From contig JAYESD010000003.1 in NCBI GenBank assembly GCA_036927565.1, positions 101,603,591-101,667,590 of the forward strand: 64,000 nt of DNA. Direction: 5' to 3'. This DNA comes from Tuctoria greenei (lineage: Eukaryota; Streptophyta; Magnoliopsida; Poales; Poaceae). The position numbers were made by a program, and so were the translations under genes. Positions 10,521 through 21,745 of this stretch are shown one piece after another (position 1 is the first letter of the stretch; each line of letters starts with the position of its first letter). The notes beneath the pieces are model-generated. The model saw only the letters and a list, made by a program, of their open reading frames with translations, was not told where the DNA came from and made no database searches.

Positions 10521-12960
10521 GAAAACTCGTTTTCCTGTTATGTGAGATTAATGGATGTTTCCTGTTATGTGAGATTGTTGGATAGATTGCTTAGTTATAT
10601 ACTTTCCCGGTATCACCATTGAATATGTGAACTACTCCTTCCGTTCTTTGTTTCATATCGCTTCCTATGGTTCTGTTTGAACTGTTCCTGTACTATCTGA
10701 ATGGCATCCATGACATTGTCATGCATGCTAGAAGATTTTGAGGACCGGGGAGTTTTATCTGTGGGAAGATCAACGCCATGCTGAAGAAATACGCACAAAG
10801 ATGTAATGTATGTTTCTTACTTCTTTCAATCTTACAATATTGTTGAAATGTGTGAATAGTAACTTTATTTTCATTGTTTATTTTGTTGCACATATATAGG
10901 GACCTGAGTACGACCTTCATGTTATCTGTGGGTTGAATTCAAAAGTAGCCACATATGTGATTCTTATGTTTTTGTGCACAATTCCCATGTTTCTTTTGCT
11001 GAGTGCTCCAACAATGAAAATGCGACCGATGACTCCTATTGGCCGGTGATAGGACATCCTGGCCCAGTATTTGCCTGACGGAACAACCCTCTTCATGTGT
11101 GGGACACAAATTTCATTGATCCCTTTTATGCCATCATCAATTGAATAGAAGCACAATGCATGCAAATATAGCCACAAGTTAATGACATAATTGTACAATA
11201 TACTAGGTGATACCCCGCGTTTTGCTGTGGGGCATGGGATCGGATGGCAGGAAAACCAGATGCTATCTAAAACGTGCACATGAAAATGGAAATACAAAAA
11301 CAAAAGAAGAAAAGAGGAGAAAAAATTGTATAGACTGAAAGGATGGTGTTCGGCCAAGAACAAAGAGGGTCATGGACTAATTCATGCAGCCGATTTGAGC
11401 AAAAAAATCTTCCATTTTTTCAAGCACAAGTGGCAACAAGTTTAGTTACTGCAAACTACCCAATTGCATTGATCCCATTCCTATGGAATCATTTTCTATT
11501 TTCTTTCTAGGTAACCGTAAGCTCCATCGTTGGGCTATGGATGGAGAATGGGATGCTAGCTGGTTAGGCTATCTGCACTCATGTAATCTAAAAATCTACA
11601 CTAAATGATATGTCTTGTATCTTTTTAGTACTCATTTGAGTATTTTTTTTCACAACGACCTCTGCTGTCCCCATCTCTAGCGCTGTCCCCATTGGCCTCC
11701 ATTGCCGCACTGCCCTCGCTCCTCCGTCGTCGCCCCCCTTCGTCCTCTTTGTTGTCGCGTGCACGCGGCGGCCTTGGTCCGGCTTTTCAGCGTGCAGTAC
11801 TGGCCACTTCTTCGCTCGCCATGACATGGGCTCAGCGCGTGCTAGGTTTCCCGCTCCCGACACGCTCCATGGTGATATTGTCACCCTCTTCCTGAGACAG
11901 GGGTGGACCTACATACCGAGGTCAGGGATTCGAGCCTCTCTACCCTTCATGGAATAGGGGAGCCTCTTCTTGAGCTCCCCATGAATTTCGAAGGTAGAGA
12001 AGAAGATTTGGGGGGCTGGAGGTAGAAGAAAGCCCTCTGTACACATTTTTGGCCGGCATTTTCAATCTAACAAATTGATGTGCACCGAGGACCGTCCGCT
12101 CCATGGACCGCACCAGCACGCCACCCACATCTTTCTCGGCCACGACCGCTTTCGCGGGCGTGCTCTCAACGTCCGGTGGGGGCCCACCATTCTCGGCAAT
12201 AGCGAACGCCGAGCGTAGACGCCCGGTTGGGCCGGTGCCTGTAGCATCCCCTCACTTACCGGAGGCTTTGGAGTTTGCCGATGCAGATGTTTTTTCGCAC
12301 CAGGGTACACTTTGCATGTAGTGGTGTAGGCCTTGCATGCTACCGGTGCGGACGGTCTTAGTGGTTCATATTCCCGATTCTCCATGTAGGCTTTCTGCAT
12401 ATGGAATACAGCCGCAAGGACACCATTAGAATTCACCAGTTCGCCTCGTTGACACTACTGATGCAGGCTGTCACTGCTGCTGTACTTAGGGACATTGACA
12501 CCAAACACTGGTAGCTGATGCAGACTACGCATGTCTAGTTAACGGTTTATACTGTTCACACTTGTGATCCTGTATATCGATTCTCTAAATAAATATTTTT
12601 AATGCTTCACATTGATCTTTAAAAGGTTCTCACTTTAAAGTTCCGTTCTTGGTACTCGCTAACATCTAAGTCAAAATTCTATATCAACTACAACAAATTT
12701 TATAATATATCAAATAACTCTATCATATTTTAATTATGTCATATAAATACATATATTGAACTAATATTATGTTCATAAACTTACAAATCATCACCAAATT
12801 CATTTTTTCTGTCTATATTTTGTTTTTCTGTTCTTTTTCCTTTTTCCCTTCTGTTCTTCCCTTTTTATTTTCTCTATTATTTTTCTTCTCTCTCCCTTAT
12901 CCTGTCTTCTCTCCCGAATCTTCCCCTTCTGTCCTGAACTCGTATTCTCCCCATCCGCAC
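10521..12960. other. No gene seen; mixed non-coding repeat debris
   Basis: Several open frames exist on both strands, but none shows a domain, plausible codon use or splice context. 11640-11890 and 12060-12400 are GC-rich islands inside AT-rich sequence. 12540-12900 is AT- and pyrimidine-rich. A short duplicated block TTTCCTGTTATGTGAGATT lies near 10530-10575. A Helitron-like end at 11203 is listed separately. Confidence 0.5.
11203..11232 (-). mobile_element. Helitron-like 3' terminus (tentative)
   Basis: Read on the minus strand, the sequence shows a GC-rich hairpin (CCCCAC...GCGGGG, 11232-11213), a 6-nt spacer and a CTAG terminus followed by T. This is the layout of plant Helitron 3' ends. 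The near-palindromic CCCCGCG...GTGGGG stem has one mismatch. No 5' TC end was located, so the extent of the element and any captured genes are unknown. Confidence 0.35.
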
Positions 12961-12971
12961 ATGGCCGCCAC

Positions 12972-13129
12972 CACTGGCGAAGCTAGATCAAAGCTTAGAG
13001 TGGTGCACTACAGTAATCTAGAGTCGTGATTTATAGTTTTTAGTAGTAATTTATAGGACCATTAGCATTGAAACTTTAATTTACCCTTGTGCCAGTGCAC
13101 CAGGGTAGATACACCAAGCTTCGCCACTG
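12972..13129. mobile_element. hAT-type MITE, 158 bp
   Basis: The ends are inverted repeats: left CACTGGCGAAGCT and right AGCTTCGCCACTG (its complement starts CAGTGGCGAAGCT). The inner parts continue as imperfect inverted repeats with TGGTGCACT. The flanks are GCCGCCAC (12964-12971) and CCCGCCAC (13130-13137), an 8-bp target duplication with one mismatch, which is typical of hAT elements. It has no coding capacity and would need a transposase from elsewhere. It sits just after an ATG at 12961, within GC-rich sequence that may be an old coding fragment. Confidence 0.7.
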
Positions 13130-13137
13130 CCCGCCAC

Positions 13138-13303
13138 CCTTCTCGTCCCAGAGGCTTCATGTGGGCCATGCAGTGTCCAGCTGCGCCAACGACTTCGTCT
13201 GCCTCTACGACCTTCCGGACACCCCGACCTTGACCCGCTCCTCGACTCCACCGCCGCTGTCTCTAAAAGCCCAAAAGACTGAGATGCATTTCAATACTGG
13301 AAA
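13138..13303 (+). pseudogene. Possible WD40-like coding fragment
   Basis: GC-rich sequence reads VGHAVSSCANDFVCLYDLP in one frame, which resembles the end of a WD40 repeat blade (hydrophobic strand, D/N-D turn, then a -LYD- motif). It follows the MITE and a possible start ATG at 12961, although the ATG frame differs from the WD-like frame. No splice sites or further blades are visible nearby. It could be a captured or decayed gene piece, or chance. Confidence 0.25.
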
Positions 13304-13438
13304 ATGACTAGAGAGGGAAGAAATTAGAAGTTAGTCAAGTGATGGTGTAATAATTCAAATGCGTGGAGTTAATATTTCAAATTCAATGAATGTCGAAAAT
13401 TCCGAAAAGTGCAAGGTTTAATCCATTCATGAGTTTAA

Positions 13439-16400
13439 TGTAACTGAATTAGTGACCCTACTGTTTTTTTTCGAAATTATAGAGAAGGTTTAAAGATAAT
13501 ACCTTAAGTTTGAATTCAAATTCAAATCTGAATTTGAAACTCAATTCAGTAAATTGTCAGATTTGATTGCACAAATAAGTTCTCCATGATTCAATTGGCC
13601 ACCCTGCCAAAATTTAAAATTTTTAGAGTTCTTTTGCTGGCTCCAATTGAATTTAGAAGAAAAGGAAAAAAGAGGGGGTGGACCTCACCTGGCAGTGGCA
13701 CAATTCTTCTTGCCGCCTCTGTTCTCTGCCTTGTTTTCCACAGAGCGCCACCGAGACGATTTGCATGTGCCACCACATGCTTGCCTACCTGCTTGCTAGC
13801 TTTGAACTTTTTCCCCTCTGTTCTCTCTCTCTCTCTATTCCTGTGCACGGCAGAACACAATTCTTTCTCCTCTCTGCTCTCGGCAAAGCTCAAACAGAGG
13901 CTTCGGCAGCACCCATGTGTCCCTGTAGACTCCTTGCTGTGTGGCGCCATCCATGGAGCTTGAGACACAGACGTGTGCCCCAGCTTTCTTTCTCTATCCC
14001 CGAGTTAAGGTGACGGTGCTCTGCTTCATCTGCCACAGCGCCCAGCGTTCAAAACTGCTGCCGGTTCTGTTCACCATCGCTCAGACGCGCCAGGCCATCT
14101 CGTGCCCAGATTGACATGTCCAAAGGTGCGCTATACTCTAATAGTCGTGCCCCAGCAGTAGCTAGCTTCTCAGTTGCACCGTTTAGCCGAATCCATATTT
14201 TCGCTTCTTAGTTGCACATATGTTCCTATGAACAGAGAAAAATCGGTAAGGCAATTACGATTCCACATGTAATTATTTTTAAATCCAGTTAGACAATATC
14301 TTCACCATGTTCCAACGGACCTATAGGATCAAAAGGAATTGATTTTCATCGATTGAGTGCGTCGAAAACCTAATTCTTGCACCCGCCGGCTTTTTCGACC
14401 GAGGTCACTGTCGCAACTCCAGTTCCAGTAATTTTATTCATCATGGTGCTTCATTTACTTATTCCCCACAGTCCCCTGAAGATTCTCAAGGAAAAACCAC
14501 GGGGAACCCTGTTGTCCCGAGGGCTAGTGACCTCATCGGAGTAAGGCCGTCCATCGCCGCCGTGGGGAGGCCATCTCCGGCAAGTTCCGGCCTTCCCTGA
14601 CCGCACCAGCGAGCTCCCCATGGCAGAGTAGGCCCAGGCGGCGAGGACCTGACCCAGCAGTGCCCAGGAGATCGTTCCCGGCGACAGCACCATCGCCTCT
14701 AGTGGCCGCGCGCCGCAAGCCTCCTTTGCGCTCGAGCTTGAAGGAGGAGTGTCCAGGTACCACCTATCTGTAAACCCAAGGATCTAATTGCTGCATGGAA
14801 TCCCGTGTGGCTGCTGGATGAATCATGTGGCCCACTTTATTGCTTCAACCCCAGTGGCCCATTTTAAATGGAGGGCCCACTGGTCAACGGCTAAACCCTT
14901 TTTCAATTGAAAATTAGTTATAGAAATGTGCCAAACTAGGAAATTAACCATTCCCTGTAGAAATGCCCAATAATTGTGAAATAAGTTTTGTTGGATTCCC
15001 CATGTCAATTAATTTCTAGTGGTGCAAATTTTTTGGTGTGAAAGTCTCTGGATTTTCCTCAATAATGCCCACAAGTTAAACCTATGCGAATTTATTCCAG
15101 GTGATCCCTTTTATAGAAAATTCTCAAATTTGGCCACAATCTTCAAATAAATATCTTTGATCTCCAGTAACAATTTGATAATCATTTGACTTCATTTACT
15201 GGATTGAATAGTGATTCATTCTTCTATGTATATGAAAAATAGGAAAAATAACAGACTTTTCAGAATATTGTTAGAAACTTGTTAAATGCATATCTCCATG
15301 TAGAATGGTTAGAAAAATGTAAAACCAATTTTTTTGGACTCTATATTAATCTCACTATCCAGAAAACCTAGCCTGAGTTGTTACAAAGTTCCAGTTTTGC
15401 CACTAGAATTCAGAGATGCTAAAACACTTAAGGAATTTTGTAGACCAAGGTATTTCATTCCTGTAGCTGAAATATTTATGGTAGATCCTCCATGTTAATA
15501 GGTAGTCTTTGTAAAATTTACCAGTTCAGTGGATCTGTTTAAGTCCAGTAGTGTGATGATCATTTCACTTAGTTCACACTATGTCTATTTCACTTCATAT
15601 ACCCATTTCCTAAGTCCACCTCGTTTCTTCTCTGTTGCTAAACATTCCAGAAGCGCACTTTCATCCTTAGCTAGTATTAATCCTTTTTGAGCTCTCAGCA
15701 ACTTCAGTTGTTATTTTGCTAAGCTGAATTCCTCTTATATGCATTCTCATTTCGATAGTGGTCGCGATGAAGGTGATCAGCCAGAAGGACACTTGGAGAA
15801 GTGGATTTCTTTGTTAGTTCTGCCGTGGTGTGTTCCATCAGCGGTGTTTACTAATTGATTGCCACAGAATTTATATCCCAACCGAAAGGCAAAACCTGGT
15901 TTGCATTTAAGTAATCTTGCAAAGTTTTATTTTCTCTACATTATATGGATAAGATGTATTGTGCACTAGGTCTTGTGCAATGAAACCCAATTGCATGACC
16001 AGATTAATCTAGAGAGTGATTGGGTAGATTAATACTCCATGTTTCTATATGCTATGCTTAACTGTTTAGTGAAAGATTCGGTAGAAGTTGATTGATTTAA
16101 AACAACTCGCGATACTAGCACTTGGCTTTATAGTGGATTGGGGTTACGAGTTGAATTGTGACGATTCACTTTAATGAATTGGAGACTGGGCATAAGCATA
16201 GGATGCAACAAGACATGGTTATGTGTGCGTAGTCCTGTCTGTCGGTTAAGTCCTGTTTTATGCTTGTCCCTGTTGGAAAATTTTGAATGTACCGGATGCA
16301 TACGGGCTATATGGGACCCAGTAAACCGATGTACTTTGGGGATCCTATGTTGGAACTTTTTCAATCGGCTTAAATGTCGATTGTTAGTACAGTGGGAGTA

Positions 16401-17160
16401 AACTCGCTCATGAATATCTCAAGGCGGAGGTACACCTTGAGGGAGCTCACTGTTCGGATCGATCAAACCGATACGATATGAGTGAATCTTGAGAAAGGTG
16501 GCTGCGTGCGACATTAGTGGAGTGTGTTGTCGCAACTCCGAGTACGAACGTATGTGTCATGCAGTCCGGATGTCTACTGGTTGCAACCTGCGTCGCTCGC
16601 GGTTATTTGAGCATACTTGGATACTGAGTTTTGATGTAGTAAGAAGTTAATATGGTTTAATGCAATTTGATACTTATGATTCATAATTTTATTGCAAACG
16701 TGTATGCAGTGGATATAGTGGAAACTAAATTTACTTTCTATGAAGCGTTAATTTGATGCTAAAGATGAAAGTATGGATTCGCATGTAAGCATGTCCTTTA
16801 TGCAAATTCAACTTTTGCTATTTAAAGTTTCAAGCATGTAGAGTTTCATATTTAGAAGAGACGGTTATGTCTTGCTTAGCGTCAAGCTCATGGTTGCTCT
16901 ATTGTGATTTTTGTAGGTATTAATACCTTATGCTTATGTTTTGGTTGTCCATATAAGACCTCAAACTTGTCGAAATATATCTCTTATGGAAACCTTGCCG
17001 CTGCATCTCTGCTACGTGTTGCTAGTGAGAAGTATCCGCGGGCATGGATGAATTCTATTGTGTATAGTTAGTTGAGAGTGTATGTAATATTCCATTGCGT
17101 TGTATTTTATATTGTAAACGAGAATCTTGTAAAATAAAAGGTTTGTGTTGATTATTTTGA
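13439..17160 (+). repeat. Degenerate Ty3/gypsy LTR-like block A
   Basis: The start has TTGAATTCAAATTC-rich text, then a promoter and leader-like GC-rich part (13680-14760), then a long AT-rich non-coding tail. Blocks near 15900 (CCTGGTTTGCAT) and 15990-16040 (CAATTGCATGACC, GGGTAGATTA) align in the same orientation with 55600-55745 in block B. Both blocks look like long LTRs of one gypsy family. The boundaries are approximate, and no target duplication was recognised. Confidence 0.45.
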
Positions 17161-17209
17161 GTTGCTTTTCATGTGTGTTGTTAGGTGGCGCATCGCACAA
17201 CACCACCTA

Positions 17210-17416
17210 ATGCGATTCTTGGAACTTGTGGACCCCGGTACTCACACTGTCTCCGTGCTCACCTTGTACTCATGCGGCACCGTGCGACGGAACCTCCTCG
17301 CCGCCTGCGATGATGACACGCTCCATCTCTACGATGCCGACAGCTTCACGCTCTTCGCCTCGGAAACTGACACAACGCATCCCGTGAGCATCGCCAAATA
17401 TCACAGGTTCCTGTAG
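17210..17416 (+). pseudogene. Possible WD40-like coding fragment
   Basis: A 69-codon frame from the ATG at 17210 ends in TAG at 17414-17416. It is GC-rich unlike its AT-rich surroundings and contains NLLAACDDDTLHLYDADSF, which fits a WD40 blade (LLA-x-DDT-LYD). Adjacent VSVLTLYSCGT and HPVSIAKY would fit strand elements. It resembles the fragment at 13138-13303 and lies on the other side of LTR-like block A, so the two might be parts of one broken or captured gene. No complete domain is present. Confidence 0.3.
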
Positions 17417-17659
17417 CCACCGTGATGATACATGTGCACTAAAAGCACCAATGTGGAGGACCAGTATCGTGCCAGCCTCTTGATTTCCAATCGCGGGTTG
17501 TATAGCACTGCTACGGTGCGCTCAGTCAGTGTTACCATAACATTCGCAGTTTGGCGGGTGCTAACTCAGCCTTGATAAACTCCTTTCCCACACAAAATAA
17601 GCAGGCTAGCGTTCCAATTATATTTAGTAGACTATATATTTGTATTATAAACCTTCATG

Positions 17660-17664
<5 letters not shown>

Positions 17665-17722
<58 letters not shown>
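17665..17722. repeat. (AT)n microsatellite
   Basis: An uninterrupted TA dinucleotide run of about 58 bp lies just outside the left end of the CACTA transposon. Apparent Ile/Tyr-repeat reading frames across it are artefacts. Confidence 0.95.
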
Positions 17723-17724
<2 letters not shown>

Positions 17725-17752
17725 TGTATATTTTCAAATTATATTGACAGTT

Positions 17753-18010
17753 CACTACAGGAAACTCGTCAATTAACGAGGTGGACAATTATTTACGATG
17801 GTGCCATCATTAATAAAATTATTAACGATGGTTAAAAATAACCATCGTAAATAGTCGACTGTATACAACGGTTAAAATGAACCCTCATAAATAAAATTAT
17901 TAATAACGGACCATTGTAAATACGTGGACTATTTATGACGGTTGACCTAACCATCGTAAGCAAGTCTCTTTGTTTATGACAGTTTTCTAGGACCATCGTA
18001 AAAAAAGAGA
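17753..18010 (+). repeat. CACTA 1 left TIR and subterminal repeats
   Basis: The terminal CACTACAGGAAACTCG is followed by multiple direct and inverted copies of a roughly 12-bp motif (TTTACGATGGTT and variants such as AACGATGGTTA / TAACCATCGTAAA). In En/Spm such subterminal motifs bind the accessory TNPA protein. Here that role is inferred from position and arrangement. Confidence 0.75.
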
Positions 18011-18017
18011 TTAATAA

Positions 18018-19080
18018 AAACCCGTCGCACGCGGGAGGGCAGCAGTTTCACTGCCCTCCCGCACGCCTTTTCGCTTTTGCCTCCCGCCCGCCGCCGCCGC
18101 CTCCTCTCGCCTCTGCCACCTCCCGCCCGCCCGCCCGCCCGCCTCCTCCCGCCGCCGTCGCCACTTCCCGCCCGCCCACCCGCCTCTTCCCGACGCCGCC
18201 CGCCACCTCCCGTTCGACCGCCTCCTACGCCCTCTTCGAAGTTGTTAATTGCTTAGGTTTTTTATTAATTAGTTTACTTTGCTTAGGTTTTTTATTAGGT
18301 TATTAATATGTTTAGGTTATTATATTTTTTAGTAGTTTACTTTGCTTGTCAAATTGCTTAACTAGGTTGTTAATTGTTGAATTAGTTCTTTAATTGTTTA
18401 ATGAGTATGTAATTGTTTTATTTTTGTTTAATGTTTCTTCAATGTTTGTTAGTGTTTAATACTAGATGTATATAAATGGGTCTTGAGCCGGTCTGGCTTG
18501 ACACAACCTGACCCTACACAACACGACACATATAAATGGGTCGAGACGAGCATGATGGCGGTCAGCGAGAATGAGGAGGTCAATGAGCACATGCGCGAGG
18601 ACGGTGCAACCAGACTAGCAGGAACATTCAATTCTGACCAACTTCTCTCCTCTTTCTTATTCTTTCCTCTCTTGTAAATGACTGGAAAATGAATATGTTT
18701 AACGTAACCTATAGAAATTGATTACCCATTTTGAATCTGCACCTTTCACTTGCGATAGGCATGTGAGTCGTGCAGGTTCAAAATTGTCCCCTTTTGGACA
18801 GCCTAAGAGTGACCGAGGACGTGCTTATGACGAGCTAGGTACGGGGTCTCGATCCGAATGTTATATTGACAGCATAAACCAGGTTTTCTCTGCTTCACTA
18901 TTTTTGGTCGTGCAGTGGAGAACGGCAGGGTTATGCTGCCGAAATTTCATCTGGATTCGGACTTTGTGTCTCATCATAAGCATGTTCTCTCGGTCACTCT
19001 TGGATGGGTTTAGGACCTATCAGTATAGTTCTAGGGGCCATGACAAACACTAAAAAATGAACGAATAATGATGTTTCTTC
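18018..19080 (+). promoter_or_regulatory. CACTA 1 leader: GC-rich island, AT-rich tract
   Basis: 18018-18235 is a C/G-rich island with (GCCC)n runs and a perfect hairpin, GCGGGAGGGCAG (18031-18042) and CTGCCCTCCCGC (18051-18062). 18240-18440 is AT-rich with repeated GCTTAGGTTTTTTATTA. 18470-18545 has two AAATGGGTC blocks with a match at 63340-63430 in CACTA 2. 18900-19000 (TTATGCTGCCGAAATTTCAT, TTTGTGTCTC) also matches CACTA 2, near 62860. The leader is thus conserved between the two transposons and probably contains the promoter and first intron of TNP2. Confidence 0.5.
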
Positions 19081-20424
19081 TTTGAAGGTATAACCCGAAT
19101 TATCGCTGAAGACCACGCTTGGATGTACTCTGGTTGGAAAAAGAATGAGCAACACTCAGATGAGTGGTTCAACAAGACAAATGCTTTTATAGAACAAGCT
19201 TTTTTGTTGTCCAACAACAATAAGGTGCGGTGCCCATGTATGAACTGCCCGAATGCAAAGTTTTCAACAAAGTGACTTTGACATTTCATGTGTGTCAAAA
19301 TGGTTTCATGCAAAATTATGTGGTCTGGTACATTCACGGTGAGACACCTTCTCAAGCTGTTGAAGCAGAAGCGGTATCTGAACACACACTTGTTGATATG
19401 ATGGATGAGATGCTTGAAGCCATAAATCCTGAGTTGACAGAGGATGCTCGTACAGAAGAAGTTGAAACATTCTTCAAGATTCTTAAAGATTCAGAACAGA
19501 CACTTCATGAACACACAAAAGTGACTCTTCTTAGTTTCATCACAAGACATATGGTAATTAAGACTAAATATTTCTTCTCCAATAACTGTTACAACGATAT
19601 TATCAAATTGATCAGCGATATCATTCCACAACCTCATTAAGTTCCGAAAGATATGTATCAGTCCAAGAAATTGATGCACCTTTTTCTCTCCAAAAGAACT
19701 ACAAGACATACGTGATGGCACAAAGGAGGTGTATGTGATAACGACACTGAAGTCATGGTGCACCCATCTGATGGTAAGGTATGGAAGGCGATGGACCGAT
19801 TTGATCCAAATTTTGCCAACGATGCAAGAAACATCTGCATCGGGTTAGCGACAGATGGCTTCTCACAGTTCAGTACAAATGCCACACCATACCCATGTTG
19901 ACTCGTTTTTGTTATTTCGTACAATTCACCACCGTCTTCCTGTATGAAGTATGAGTTTATGTTTCTTTGCCTCATCGTACCTGCACCAGATCATCCTGGT
20001 TCACGACTCAACATGATGTTGAAGCCAATGATTGGAGAGCTGAAAATATTATGGATAGGAATCGAAGCGTATGACTGTTACAAAAACAAAAATTCAACCT
20101 TCGAGCTGCATACCTATGGTATGTTCATGATTTTCCTGCATACGACATGTTTTCTGGCTGGAGCACTCATGGTCCTTTGACTTGTTAGATATGTGCTGTA
20201 GACATGGAATGTTTTCGTCTCAGTCATGGTGGGAAGATAAGTTACTTTGATTGTCATAGACTTTGGTTACCTAAGAATCACATTTTTAGGCAACAAAAAA
20301 TGCTTTCAGAAAGGACACCATTGTCACAAAAGGACCACCATAGTGTTTGAATGGGTCAGAGATTTCTGCAATGTTATACAAACTTGTGCCAGATGAAAAT
20401 AGTCCTGAATATTTTGTTTGTTAC
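19081..20424 (+). pseudogene. CACTA TNP2 transposase, 5' part, broken
   Basis: The transposase-associated zinc domain begins at about 19087 (HAWMYSGW, VRCPCMNC, FHVCQNGF, WYIHGE). A frameshift falls between CPCMNC and FHVC. The frame then runs through DEMLEAINPE to DIIPQPH (stop at 19638-19640). The Transposase_21 core follows in pieces: HPSDGKVWKAMDRFDPNFA, IGLATDGFSQFSTNATP and LIVPAPDHPGSRLNMMLKP, then IGIEAYDCYK. Compared with the copy in CACTA 2, about 200 bp that would encode the region around CPDNYMLFWKEH and FKCGKSRY are missing near 19650. TNP2 binds the transposon ends and cuts DNA. At 20424 the gene is interrupted by an LTR element and resumes at 25565. Confidence 0.85.
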
Positions 20425-21207
20425 TGTTGAAGTGTGCGATCAATACTTCCCCCGGTACTACTAGATCGTAGCCCGGGGAGGTTCTTGATTGGTTGGGGCA
20501 CACGTGAGATTACGAACAAGATGGTGACACGATGATTTTACATGGTTCTGGACACTTGAGCGTAACACCCTGCTCCACGGGATGTGTGTTGTATGTATGA
20601 GCATATGACGCTTGTAAGCGTTTGAGCTTGGTCCTCATCTATCGTGCAGCACAACCCTTTTATAGTCTAAGGACTGACCGTTACATCAGCCTGGCCCGAC
20701 ATGTGGCCCTGGCGGTAGTTAATTGCCTAATACACGATCTGTGAATATTAAGCACGATTAAAAGTGTGGTAACGCGCCTTGATGGCGGCGTTACCATTGT
20801 TAAGAGTCCTCTGATCATGTGTTATTAATCTGAATTTAATGACTCAGAATCAAGTCTTGTAACTGTAGGTTTAACTGTCCCTTGAATTAAACACGATTAA
20901 AAGTGTGGTAACGCGCCTTAATGGCGGCGTTACCATTGTTAAGAGTCCTCTGATCGTGTGTTATTAATCTGAATTTAATGACTCAGAATCAAGTCTTGTA
21001 ACTGTAGGTGTAACTGTAGGCTTCCCTACAGAGGGAGCTAGCCCCGGCCTTGTATTACATGTGGTAGTGCTGGAGCTACCCAAACGAGGGAGGCGGGTCC
21101 AGTGCTATGTAGCACGTGTAGCCTTCGGAGGTCTTCAACTCAGATAGGTGGAAATCCTTGGTGTTTCTTGCGGTATCATGGGGTAACTGATAGGCAGGGT
21201 ACCGACA
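20425..21207 (-). repeat. 3' LTR of the minus-strand LTR element
   Basis: 783 bp. On the minus strand it starts TGTCGGTACC, exactly like the LTR at 6468, and ends GCACACTTCAACA. It carries a 139-bp tandem duplication absent from the other LTR, and it lacks a segment of the other LTR (around 25220-25390, with repeated GGTCCGGAG-type blocks). The two LTRs therefore differ mainly by indels. Confidence 0.85.
20752..21017. repeat. 139-bp tandem duplication within one LTR
   Basis: Unit 1 is 20752-20890 and unit 2 is 20891-21017 (slightly truncated). They are nearly identical, starting GCACGATTAAAAGTG and ACACGATTAAAAGTG. The second LTR (24724-25559) has a single copy. The duplication therefore happened after the LTRs began to diverge, or was inherited unevenly. 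Confidence 0.85.
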
Positions 21208-21745
21208 GTGGCCCCTGGTTCCACCTATGGGAGATACCCTTTGGCTTAAGTTGTTCTACCATAGGTGGGACTATCTTCGATTCTCGTGTTGTGGCTTCAA
21301 AGGTTTTTTGATGTGCCATTGGGTTGATGGTTCGCTGTTAAACCATCACCACTTGGCTTCTTATGAATGCGGCAGGTGAGATCCTCTCGTGCGGATCTCA
21401 CGCAATTGAAGGTCGCCGGTTCCCAATGCGAAAACCGTATCATTTCTGGGCACCTTGTCAGGTCGCCGCCCTCGGGCTTCCAACTTCCCATCATGACAAC
21501 AGTTCACCTGGGGTAATAACTTCGGCTTTTTTGCCAGAGAGGACCCGGGTCCATTCGTCATTGACAGGGTAGATTTTTTAAATGTGATCTCTGTCTCATT
21601 GCATTTTCCATCCAAGCATTGCGGAGGCTTACCTAAGAAGGAAAGCTTGCACAATTTGAGGACTCTTTATGCCTTCATTCGAACTTGCGCTCAGAGCCTC
21701 CAAACTTTCGCATTGCCCTTCCAACATTCGCTCCCATTTGCCGCG

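Noticed and set aside
13591..13968. Overlapping 125-codon frames on both strands
   Set aside because: They are opposite strands of GC-rich LTR-like leader, with no domain or conservation signal.
17551..17835. Open frame across the TA microsatellite
   Set aside because: The Ile/Tyr repeat is translation of (TA)n and crosses the CACTA boundary.
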